23,303 nucleotides of DNA, from assembly GCA_966210515.1 (NCBI GenBank), contig CBIHLM010000071.1:1-23303 (forward strand), in the 5' to 3' direction. Positions 16,081-23,303 of this stretch are shown piece by piece. The DNA is from Paradesertivirga sp966210515. GTDB lineage: Bacteria; Bacteroidota; Bacteroidia; Sphingobacteriales; Sphingobacteriaceae. The position numbers and the translations under genes were made by a program. Positions within the stretch are counted from its first letter, which is position 1. Every line of letters starts with the position of its first letter. The notes beneath the pieces are model-generated. The model had not been told where the DNA came from. It searched no databases and worked only from the letters and a program-made list of their open reading frames with translations.

Positions 16081-16231
16081 TAATATTAAGTTTGAATTAC
16101 CAATTTAAATCTATCGGGCAGTTTCCAGTTTAAACTCTATTTTATTCTTAATAGAGCGTGAGTATGTGTGATTTTTTGGGCATTATAAATTGAGTACCAT
16201 TTATAGTTGTTTATAAACCAAATACATCATT

Positions 16232-16366
16232 ATGCAAAAAAAGATTACTAACCATGAATGGCTGGGGCCGTTCAGATTATTTCGTTTCCTTTCAATTCTT
16301 ATTCCACCAGGGATTTTAATGCCTGATATTTCCAAAAGAGATTGGTCAAAAATCCTGACCTGGTGA
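16232..16366 (+). CDS. possible small protein of 44 residues
   Basis: An ATG at 16232 opens a 44-codon frame ending in TGA at 16364-16366. The product begins with a basic, polar stretch (MQKKITNHEWLGPFRLFRF), has a short hydrophobic stretch (LSILIPPGILM), and ends with a charged tail (PDISKRDWSKILTW). It shows no recognised family and has no SD. It lies 66 nt upstream of the first ATG of the lyase frame (16432). It could be a genuine small membrane-associated protein, a leader peptide, or chance. Low confidence. Confidence 0.25.
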   Translation: MQKKITNHEWLGPFRLFRFLSILIPPGILMPDISKRDWSKILTW

Positions 16367-16491
16367 GATAAATGTCTTCAGACTAAGTCAATAGTTAGTG
16401 TTTTCGAACCCACGTTGTCAATAATGGCAATTTGTGTCGTGACACTACAGAACTTGCTAATCAATTAATAATAAACCATATAAAGAACATT

Positions 16492-19400
16492 ATGAAAGAA
16501 TTTTTACAAGAAATTATTTTTTTGTTGGTCTGTCTTTTGTTATTCCAAACGGCAAATCAAAAATTAAGGAAAGGTCGAACTCTCAGTTTATCCCAAATGC
16601 TGAAGCTTAGGTTTAAAGAGATATTTCTCCGGAAAGCGGCTTTCAGGGTTCCTGTCTTTACTGTTTTATGCCTTTTTAATTTCAATTTATCCTTTGCGCA
16701 ACAATGGACTGTTTTAGGCAACGAGAGCCAGATATCTTCTGTTTCCTCCGTTTACACAAGCATTACAGTTTTAGACGAAGTACCTTATATTGTTTACAGG
16801 GAGAACACCGGACCTGTTGTGAAGGTAAAAAGAAAAAATCCTGTTACGAGCAGCTGGGAACAAGTGGGAGGTAATATAGGTGCCAATCTCACTTATACAA
16901 GAATTTTACTTGATAAGGCCAGCAATCTTTTTGTAACCTATGTCGATGCTTCTAATGGAAACAGATTAGCCGTAAAAACGTACAACGATAGCACCCAGGT
17001 TTGGGAACCTCTAAACGGTGATGCTAACAACTTGTATGTTTCTGCCGGGTCAGTTAACAATTCTGTATCGCAGTATAGTTCGACGCCACGTAGTTCGCTG
17101 GCATTCGATTCAGATAATAAGCCATACATCGCTTTTAGCGACGGTGCCAATCTCACTCCTTATGTAAAAAAGTTTGACGGAACCTCTTGGGTGACTGTAG
17201 GCTCAACTCCGGTGAATGCATTGGCAAAGGCTGTTGCTGTGAGCCTGGTGATTGACGAAGCAGATGTACCCTGGATGGTATTCTGCAGTTTATCAGCTAC
17301 AAACTCTACAACGGGCAGTATGGCGTTGTATCAGTGCAATAATGGGATTTGGACGCCTGTAAATGTAAGCATTGGCGGTATTCGACACACAAGTATGGCA
17401 CTGAATTCGGCTGGCAACCTGTCTATAGCCTATTTCAATACAGGCAATAGCAATAGAGCTACGATAATAGTGTACAACAAAACTGCGGGAACATGGAGTT
17501 CTGCGACGAGTCTTTCCTCCAGGGATGCACCCAACATCAGCCTCATCAGGGATATTTCGGGCAATCTGTATTGTTCGTTTATCGATGGCATTTCAAGTAC
17601 CTTCGCCAGTGTGGCTCGTGTCTTTAAACAAGCTGCAGGTGCTTCGGCCTGGACGGAAATGAAAGATCCTTCTGTAACAAGAGGAATCGACGAGCCAGTG
17701 GGTAACCTCACGATCGCTGCGGGAGGTGAATATCCTCTGGTGGCTTACACGAAAACGAACTCGAGCAATATTAGTACTCCTATCGTACGAATATATACAC
17801 CACCGGCCGCACCGGCAGTTCTCAGCACCAATGCAATTTCCAATATCACTACTACTTCAGCGGATGCGGGTGGCGACATAGCGTCAGATGGCGGATCAGA
17901 GATTACGGAAAGAGGCGTGGTTTACGGCAGCAGTGCAAATCCAACCACAGCAAATAACAAAGTTGCTGCAGCTTCCGGTGGTACAGGATCGTTCACGGTT
18001 ACCATTCCCGGTCTTACTCCTGCAACATTTTATTATGTGCGGGCTTATGCCATAAACAGTGGTGGTACAACCTATGGCAACACCATAAGATTGAACACGC
18101 TGGCTGTACCAGATGCAGTTGTGACCACGCCGAAACAAATGGAATACCTGAACCGTGGACTGGTAGCCGTTCGTAAATCCAGCAGCCAGGTATTTGTTAG
18201 CTGGCGGATGCTGGGTACCGATCCGTCGGGTATTGCTTTCAATATTTACCGCGATAGTGTGAAGCTTAATGCGACGCCTATTACAACTTCAACCAACTTT
18301 TTGGATAACACCTCAATCAACGGTACGTATACAGTGAAGCCAGTTAACGGCGGGGTAGAAGGTACTGCATCAGTACCTGCGTCTGTTTGGGCAAATAATC
18401 AATTATCCATTCCACTACAAATTCCTCCAGGTGGAACTCTTCCAGATGGAAGGACGTATGGCTATACCGCCAATGATGCCAGTGTAGGTGATGTAGACGG
18501 AGATGGAGAATATGAGATCTTCCTGCGATGGGCACCAACTATCGAAAATCATAATTCTGGAGGGTACAGCGGCAAACAAATATTCGATTGCTATAAGCTT
18601 GACGGTACTAAACTTTGGCGTATCGATCTGGGTATCAATATGAATGCCGGGCCTCACTTTAACCAATTCATGGTGTACGACTTTGATGGTGACGGCAAAG
18701 CCGAGATAATATTAAAAACCGCCGACGGCACAATAGATGGTGCGGGTAATGTTATTGGCGACGCAAATGTTGACTACCGAAATTCTGCCGGATGGGTGCA
18801 ACAAGGACCTGAGTTCCTGACTGTTTTTAACGGCTTGACAGGCGCTGCAATGGCCACTACCACCTACCAGCCAGCCCGTGGTCAGGTATCAGACTGGGGC
18901 GACAATTATGGTAACAGGCAGGATCGTTTTGTATCGGCTGTAGCTTACCTGGATGGTGCGCGCCCGAGTTTAATAGTTGGTCGTGGTTATTATGATAAAC
19001 TGGTACGTGCGGCATATGACTGGCGTGACGGACAACTTACTCTCCGCTGGATATTTGACAGTAAAGATCCTAATGATCCTGCTAATAATTTCTATTCTAG
19101 TCAGGGTAATCATCAAATGACTATAGGCGACGTAGATGGAGATGGTAAGGATGAGGTTATCAATGGGTCAAGCGCGATTAACGATAATGGTAAACGTCTT
19201 TGGACTTATGGACAGGGTCATGGTGATGCCCTGCACATGTCAGATATGGATCCCGATCGTCCAGGTCAGGAGATCTGGCAGTGTCTTGAGTCGCCAAGTC
19301 AATATAGTCCTCATGGTCTGAGACTTCTTGACGCTAAGACCGGCGAAACTATCTTCGGTGTTAATACCACAGGCGATGTGGGCCGTGCTTTAGCCGCGGA

Positions 19401-21123
19401 TATCGACCCCAACCACCGAGGTTATGAAATGTGGAGTTCTACCGGTAATAATCTTTATAATGTACAAAACGGTCAGATTGGAACTAGTAAGCCCTCTGGC
19501 GGCAGCCAGGCGGTTAACCATGCAGTATGGTGGGACGGAGATTTAGGTCGCGAATTATTGGACGGTACCATCATGGACAAATGGAATCCTAATACAAAAT
19601 CATTGAACCGCTTGTTCACTATATATCAGGCAGCTCCGGTTTCTTCAAATAATGATAGTAAGAAAAATCCTGCCCTTACAGCCGACTTGCTGGGTGACTG
19701 GAGGGAGGAAATTATCTTACGCCGTTCGGACAATACAGCGTTGATTCTATTCACTACCAATATTCCTACAGAGCATCGTATATACACGTTGATGCACGAT
19801 CCGCAATACCGTACGGCAATTGCATGGCAAAACTCAGGGTATAATCAGCCGCCACATCCAAGTTTCTTCCTTGGCTATGATATGGCTGAAGCCCAAGCTC
19901 CTAACATTGCTGTTAAGTATATTGAGGCACCTGCTGTTAAGGACACCACGACAAGTACTCGCGTCGAGGGATGTGATGCTGTTATCAATTACGCCGCAGA
20001 AGCATCGGGGTATCCCGCTCCTGAACACACTTATACATTTACCGGAGCAACTACAGCTTCCGGCAGTGGTACTGGGTCTGGCAGTGTGTTTAATAAAGGG
20101 CTTACCAGGGTTACTATTACAGCTATTAATTCTTCGGATACAATTAGTTATGGTTTTAACGTAAGGGTGATCGATTCCATCAGTCCTGTTTTAGCAGTTC
20201 CATCTGCTCAGTTGCTGTGCTATAACGAAACCGGCTACACAATTCCGGCTGCTACTGCTACCGACAATTGCGGATTAGTTGACGTTAGCTATAGCATAAC
20301 CGGTGCTACCGAAAGAACCGGAACTGGTCTGGATGCAAGTGGAAGCTTCAATGTCGGTGTTTCTACCATTACCTGGACGGTTACAGATGCTGAAAACCAT
20401 CAGGTAACTGACAGTACTTCTGTGATCCTGAACGCGCCACTTATTGTAAATATTCCTGATGTATATGCCGTGAACCAGACTTTAGATAATAAGAATACCC
20501 TATACATTGGGTATGGCCCAGCATCTCTTACTTTAAGTGCGACATCAACTGGCGGTACTGCTCCTTACACTTACCTTTGGAGTACAGGAGAAACAACAGC
20601 TTCCATTAGTGCAAGTGCCGCGGGTTCCTATACGGCCACTGTTACAGATTCGAAAGGTTGTTCTGCTGTGGCTTCAATAGCAGTGACTGTTATAGATGTG
20701 ACCTGCGGGACTAAAGGCGATAAGGTGATGGTATGTCACAACGGGTCAGCGATTTGTGTTGCCTCCAGCTCTGTTCAGTCCCATCTCGATCATGGCGACA
20801 GCTTGGGCGGATGTTCAACAAATAGCACATTAGCTATTTTGGGCGCTTCGGCGCTTGAGCCGATTGTTACTATAGAACCTTTGGTGTTGGTGTATCCGAA
20901 CCCAACGACCGGAAATTTCAGGCTGAGGTTAAGCAGTGCGGACAATGGAAAAGTTTCCATTGCAATTTATAATATTACCGGTACACTTGTAAAATCAAGC
21001 ACCGATATCAAAAACGGAGCTTTCGAGAAAGAAATGAATCTTCAGGGTTTACCTGCCGGTACATATCATATCAAAGTTAATCTTGGAAACTTCACCGGTA
21101 CTCGTTCAATTATTCTGAACTAG
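16492..21123 (+). CDS. secreted multidomain rhamnogalacturonan lyase (PL11) with T9SS sorting domain
   Basis: Large secreted pectinase of 1543 residues from this start. Residues about 1-70 hold a two-part hydrophobic N-terminus, with a second segment (VPVFTVLCLFNFNLSFAQ) that looks like the real Sec signal. The ATG at 16597 is therefore an alternative start, and 16432 is less likely. About 70-435 are repeats of propeller type (TSWVTVGS, NLSIAYFN). About 441-540 are fibronectin-III-like. About 548-1141 are the PL11 catalytic eight-bladed propeller, with calcium-binding loops GDVDGDGEYE, DFDGDGKAE and GDVDGDGKDE, cleaving the rhamnogalacturonan I backbone by beta-elimination. About 1145-1316 are HYR-like. 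About 1343-1401 are SprB/PKD-like (APYTYLWSTGETT). About 1411-1441 form a Cys/His motif, and about 1463-1543 the type IX sorting domain (VYPNPTTGNFRLRL). Export is by T9SS to the surface or medium. A strong terminator follows. Confidence 0.93.
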   Translation: MKEFLQEIIFLLVCLLLFQTANQKLRKGRTLSLSQMLKLRFKEIFLRKAAFRVPVFTVLCLFNFNLSFAQQWTVLGNESQISSVSSVYTSITVLDEVPYIVYRENTGPVVKVKRKNPVTSSWEQVGGNIGANLTYTRILLDKASNLFVTYVDASNGNRLAVKTYNDSTQVWEPLNGDANNLYVSAGSVNNSVSQYSSTPRSSLAFDSDNKPYIAFSDGANLTPYVKKFDGTSWVTVGSTPVNALAKAVAVSLVIDEADVPWMVFCSLSATNSTTGSMALYQCNNGIWTPVNVSIGGIRHTSMALNSAGNLSIAYFNTGNSNRATIIVYNKTAGTWSSATSLSSRDAPNISLIRDISGNLYCSFIDGISSTFASVARVFKQAAGASAWTEMKDPSVTRGIDEPVGNLTIAAGGEYPLVAYTKTNSSNISTPIVRIYTPPAAPAVLSTNAISNITTTSADAGGDIASDGGSEITERGVVYGSSANPTTANNKVAAASGGTGSFTVTIPGLTPATFYYVRAYAINSGGTTYGNTIRLNTLAVPDAVVTTPKQMEYLNRGLVAVRKSSSQVFVSWRMLGTDPSGIAFNIYRDSVKLNATPITTSTNFLDNTSINGTYTVKPVNGGVEGTASVPASVWANNQLSIPLQIPPGGTLPDGRTYGYTANDASVGDVDGDGEYEIFLRWAPTIENHNSGGYSGKQIFDCYKLDGTKLWRIDLGINMNAGPHFNQFMVYDFDGDGKAEIILKTADGTIDGAGNVIGDANVDYRNSAGWVQQGPEFLTVFNGLTGAAMATTTYQPARGQVSDWGDNYGNRQDRFVSAVAYLDGARPSLIVGRGYYDKLVRAAYDWRDGQLTLRWIFDSKDPNDPANNFYSSQGNHQMTIGDVDGDGKDEVINGSSAINDNGKRLWTYGQGHGDALHMSDMDPDRPGQEIWQCLESPSQYSPHGLRLLDAKTGETIFGVNTTGDVGRALAADIDPNHRGYEMWSSTGNNLYNVQNGQIGTSKPSGGSQAVNHAVWWDGDLGRELLDGTIMDKWNPNTKSLNRLFTIYQAAPVSSNNDSKKNPALTADLLGDWREEIILRRSDNTALILFTTNIPTEHRIYTLMHDPQYRTAIAWQNSGYNQPPHPSFFLGYDMAEAQAPNIAVKYIEAPAVKDTTTSTRVEGCDAVINYAAEASGYPAPEHTYTFTGATTASGSGTGSGSVFNKGLTRVTITAINSSDTISYGFNVRVIDSISPVLAVPSAQLLCYNETGYTIPAATATDNCGLVDVSYSITGATERTGTGLDASGSFNVGVSTITWTVTDAENHQVTDSTSVILNAPLIVNIPDVYAVNQTLDNKNTLYIGYGPASLTLSATSTGGTAPYTYLWSTGETTASISASAAGSYTATVTDSKGCSAVASIAVTVIDVTCGTKGDKVMVCHNGSAICVASSSVQSHLDHGDSLGGCSTNSTLAILGASALEPIVTIEPLVLVYPNPTTGNFRLRLSSADNGKVSIAIYNITGTLVKSSTDIKNGAFEKEMNLQGLPAGTYHIKVNLGNFTGTRSIILN

Positions 21124-21143
21124 TTTATTTTCAATATCTGACT

Positions 21144-21186
21144 AATTAAGAGCCTTCTTGTATACACAGGAAGGCTCTTAATTTTT
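21144..21186 (+). terminator. strong intrinsic terminator of the lyase gene
   Basis: A perfect 14-bp stem, 21144-21157 with 21170-21183, core AAGAGCCTTC/GAAGGCTCTT, has a 12-nt loop. A run of five T (21182-21186) overlaps the end of the stem. It starts 21 nt after the lyase stop codon. This is the clearest hairpin of the window. Confidence 0.9.
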
Positions 21187-21381
21187 GTCAGCACTTGAAG
21201 GAGCGCGCAGTTTTCCTGCTTTCGTTTCATTTCTAAACGCGACAGTCGTCTTTGCAACCTGTGTGAGAAATATTGAGCAGAAAATATGCCTTCCTGAATA
21301 TTGAAATTTTTGAAGAACAAACCGCTGAATGGTGTTGTTTTTTGGTGTACAATGCGCAGCAATTTTAAAAAGATAAAAACA

Positions 21382-21885
21382 ATGGAAACTAAAAACAAAA
21401 CGCAGATCGTGAAGGACTTTACCGAAAAGTCGATCCTTGTATCCAGAGAATTTGATGCTCCTCTTGCAAATGTATGGCGTGCCTATACCAACAGTGAAAT
21501 TTTAGATCAATGGTGGGGACCGCAGCCCTGGAAGGCAGAAACTAAGAGAATGGACTTTCGAACTGGTGGCGAATGGTTATATGCCATGGTTGGTCCGGAT
21601 AATACAAAGCATTGGGGAATAATGAAATATATTTCAATTGACCCTTTAAAACGGATAGACTTCCAGGATGCGTTTTGTGATGAGAACGGAACATTAGATT
21701 CTGCATTACCAATATCGACAGGCAGTAATGTTTTTACAGAAACAAGCGGGGCAACGAAAGTCGAGTTCAGGATGACCTATGAAAGGGCAGAAGATATACA
21801 AAAATTAGTGGAAATGGGTTTTGAAGAAGGAATCAGCACCTGTTTTGATCAGTTAGAGGCTTTGTTGAGCCGAAATAATATTTAG
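21382..21885 (+). CDS. AHSA1/SRPBCC domain protein, stand-alone
   Basis: Second AHSA1-type START/SRPBCC protein, 167 residues from the ATG at 21382. The frame is open further upstream to 21301, but the added residues (with MRSNFKKIKT) do not belong to the fold, so the internal start is preferred. ILVSREFDAPLANVWRAYTN and then LDQWWGPQPWKAETKRMDFR with TGGEWLYAMVGPD are diagnostic. The ending MGFEEGISTCFDQLEALL is the C-terminal helix. It differs from the AHSA1 protein at 7892 and carries the longer W-W-G-P form. No ArsR-family gene or GTAG operator lies beside it, so it is monocistronic and its control is separate. Ligand unknown. Confidence 0.92.
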   Translation: METKNKTQIVKDFTEKSILVSREFDAPLANVWRAYTNSEILDQWWGPQPWKAETKRMDFRTGGEWLYAMVGPDNTKHWGIMKYISIDPLKRIDFQDAFCDENGTLDSALPISTGSNVFTETSGATKVEFRMTYERAEDIQKLVEMGFEEGISTCFDQLEALLSRNNI

Positions 21886-21921
21886 CAGTAAAAGAAATGC
21901 AGGTCAACTAAAATAAGTTCC

Positions 21922-21993
21922 CGGGTTATACTTATCAGGCTAACCCGTCCGATCCCTGACTCAGTATTTTTAATGCCAACATCTCAGATGTTG
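21922..21993. terminator. two hairpins between convergent genes
   Basis: CGGGTTA (21922-21928) pairs with TAACCCG (21941-21947) around a 12-nt loop. CAACATCT and AGATGTTG form an 8-bp inverted repeat around one base at 21977-21993. They separate the convergent AHSA1 gene (+) and the small membrane protein gene (-). Neither has a clear T tract, so termination is a guess and the second could be an operator-like palindrome. Confidence 0.4.
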
Positions 21994-22029
21994 CCAGGTC
22001 GAAAAAGTCTTATTGATCGATGAACCTGC

Positions 22030-22242
22030 TTATCCTTTTTTTGCACTTGCAATTATAACAATGCCGCCAACAAGTAAAATACCTCCTAAATAAGGGGGCC
22101 AGTTTACTCTTTCTTTTTTCTCAGCAGAAACCTGTATGGGGCCGGCATCAATTAACTTTTCCTTGTCGGTATAAGTAAATCCGGTCCATATTAACATGAT
22201 GGCTCCGATTATTATCATTGCGAAACCAATAGTTCTTTTCAT
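22030..22242 (-). CDS. small two-helix inner-membrane protein
   Basis: Small integral membrane protein of 70 residues with two hydrophobic helices, about 4-20 (TIGFAMIIIGAIMLIWTG) and 49-66 (YLGGILLVGGIVIIASA), joined by a polar loop (FTYTDKEKLIDAGPIQVS). The shape is like the DUF3185 type of small membrane proteins found in Bacteroidota and Proteobacteria; this link is by appearance only. The ATG at 22242 is preferred because the sequence AAGAGAT just before it is a purine-rich ribosome-binding-like element. A longer frame from 22281 adds a less natural N-terminus. Monocistronic. Function unknown. Confidence 0.7.
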   Translation of the reverse strand: MKRTIGFAMIIIGAIMLIWTGFTYTDKEKLIDAGPIQVSAEKKERVNWPPYLGGILLVGGIVIIASAKKG

Positions 22243-22364
22243 ATCTCTTCGCTTTATAAGTACTAAGAATATATAAAGCATTTGGTTTGCTTTAAATATT
22301 AATCCTCAATCAGCCCATACAAAAAGGGAATGAGGATTCGCTGGCTCGAGACATGTTGCCTGCT

Positions 22365-23303
22365 TTACTCAACCTTGTATTTATAAACATATCTGCCAAT
22401 ACGTCCCTCTGAATCGATTCCTTCGGCAATCACACGATACGTTCCACGGCCATCGGCATTATAAAACTCAATGAACGATTTGCCGGTAGCTTTATCTGTT
22501 TTTATTTTCGGATCCCAATGTATAGTTGTACGAAGATCAGTACCTTGTATGGCTGCTGACGTCGTGTATTTTGGCGAATAAAACTCTCGTGCGATGGTAT
22601 ATCCTTGCGGTATAAACTTCACTTCTCCGGGTTTGGGCAAAAGGTTTCTGATATCTTCCATCTTCATCTGAGGTTTTTTCTCAACTACTTTTCCGTTAAT
22701 TACTAAAGCTCCATTGCTGTTATAAGTTCGGTTAACAAGTCCCAGTTGATCTTTTAAAAAAATCTCAATCGATTCTATGTCGGCCGAATTTATATTGTTG
22801 AGGTAGTTAGCATCTACCGGCATACCATTAAAAAACACCTGCATAGGGGTTTTATTTCCTGCATTATAGTCTCTGTTTACATAAAAATTTTCATTCTCAT
22901 AAATTACCCCGGTAAGCATTGATCGCACACAAGTGAAAAAATTAGGGCAGTTCGAAATCCGGTCTTTAGTAATTAAATGATCAGGCCAGGCACTTAAGCC
23001 GCTAAGAGTTGGATAATCAGAGTGACTGGGCACCTTTGATTTTGCTGTGCTTTTTATAACAACTTCCTTAAGAACCAGCGATCTTTTCAGTATCTCTTTA
23101 TTGTTTTTCAGATACTTATTCATCGTACTATCAAGATTCAGATCTTGCGGCCATTTTATCGTGCCGATACCTGGCTGAAAAGCAGTGGGATCTACCGTTA
23201 GCATCGGATTCTTGTTGCTATAGTCTGCCGACGTAACAATTACCTGAGATGAATCAGAGACAACAATATTCGGGAACTTAAATACTCCCGACCCATTAGT
23301 TAC
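22365..23303 (-). CDS. partial exported protein, paralogue of the 4492-7380 gene (truncated by window end)
   Basis: The frame is open from the right edge to a stop at 22367-22365, giving 312 residues of the C-terminal half. The methionine at 23204 is internal. The opening VTNGSGVFKFPNIVVSDSSQ is the end of a carboxypeptidase-regulatory-like domain. A TonB plug-like region follows (VFFNGMPVDANYLNNI, then SADIESIEIFLKDQLGLVN) and names a GALVINGKV segment. The tail, REFYSPKYTTSAAIQ, DLRTTIHWDPKIKTD and GTYRVIAEGIDSEGRIGRY, is a clear relative of the tail of the 4492-7380 protein. The chain stops with no barrel. N-terminal MG2-like domains probably lie beyond the window. Function not established. 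Confidence 0.82.
   Translation of the reverse strand, partial: VTNGSGVFKFPNIVVSDSSQVIVTSADYSNKNPMLTVDPTAFQPGIGTIKWPQDLNLDSTMNKYLKNNKEILKRSLVLKEVVIKSTAKSKVPSHSDYPTLSGLSAWPDHLITKDRISNCPNFFTCVRSMLTGVIYENENFYVNRDYNAGNKTPMQVFFNGMPVDANYLNNINSADIESIEIFLKDQLGLVNRTYNSNGALVINGKVVEKKPQMKMEDIRNLLPKPGEVKFIPQGYTIAREFYSPKYTTSAAIQGTDLRTTIHWDPKIKTDKATGKSFIEFYNADGRGTYRVIAEGIDSEGRIGRYVYKYKVE

Noticed and set aside
19820..20164. 114-codon + frame inside the lyase gene
   Set aside because: It is leucine-rich because of the overlapping codons of the lyase; there is no independent start or family match.
21120..21398. Minus-strand frame after the lyase gene
   Set aside because: It runs across the lyase terminator and the start of the AHSA1 gene and has no recognisable features.
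1..23303. CRISPR arrays, tRNA/rRNA genes, insertion sequences, phage or defence genes
   Set aside because: No regularly spaced repeats, tRNA cloverleaf, transposase, integrase or defence motif was seen on either strand.

Overview
The window looks like a chromosomal segment from a Bacteroidota species, most likely of the Sphingobacteriaceae/Chitinophagaceae type. The signs are a type IX secretion (T9SS) C-terminal sorting domain on a large secreted lyase, several lipoproteins with Bacteroidota-style lipoboxes, promoters matching TTTG-N19-22-TAnnTTTG, and start codons mostly without Shine-Dalgarno sequences. The genus cannot be named from this sequence. No rRNA, tRNA, CRISPR array, insertion sequence or phage gene was seen.

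Layout: 2-1360 (-) is a GH28-type polygalacturonase-like lipoprotein. 1625-4281 (-) is a pair, 11 nt apart, of an acyl-CoA dehydrogenase-fold flavoprotein and a soluble PAS histidine kinase. 4492-7380 (-) is a 962-residue exported protein with a macroglobulin-like front, a carboxypeptidase-regulatory-like domain and a TonB plug-like region but no beta-barrel. A paralogue runs off the right edge (22365-23303, -). 7563-9332 (+) is a tight operon of ArsR-type repressor, AHSA1/SRPBCC protein, DoxX-like membrane protein and YdeI/DUF1801 protein, preceded by a duplicated promoter/operator unit. 9469-10653 holds a divergent pair of SDR oxidoreductase and HxlR regulator with a palindrome between them. 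10710-12013 (-) has a frameshifted lipoprotein gene and a second lipoprotein. 12154-12933 (-) is a nitrilase-superfamily hydrolase, 13248-13643 (+) a DUF1801 protein, 13683-14966 (-) a ClC-family chloride transporter and 15206-15784 (+) a lipoprotein. 15785-16491 is gene-poor: it holds a decayed gene remnant and a possible 44-residue ORF. 16492-21123 (+) is a 1543-residue multidomain rhamnogalacturonan lyase (PL11) with a T9SS signal and a strong downstream terminator. 21382-21885 (+) is a second AHSA1 protein and 22030-22242 (-) a small two-helix membrane protein.

The clearest biological theme is plant pectin (rhamnogalacturonan I) use: a secreted PL11 lyase cuts the backbone and a lipid-anchored GH28 enzyme could process products. 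No SusC/SusD pair lies in the window, so this is not a classic polysaccharide utilisation locus. The other genes are ordinary accessory and regulatory functions. No clearly new defence or mobile system was found. The most informative non-coding features are the tandem ArsR operators (7509-7559), the HxlR palindrome (10264-10284), and the two broken genes (10710-11445 and 15848-16080).
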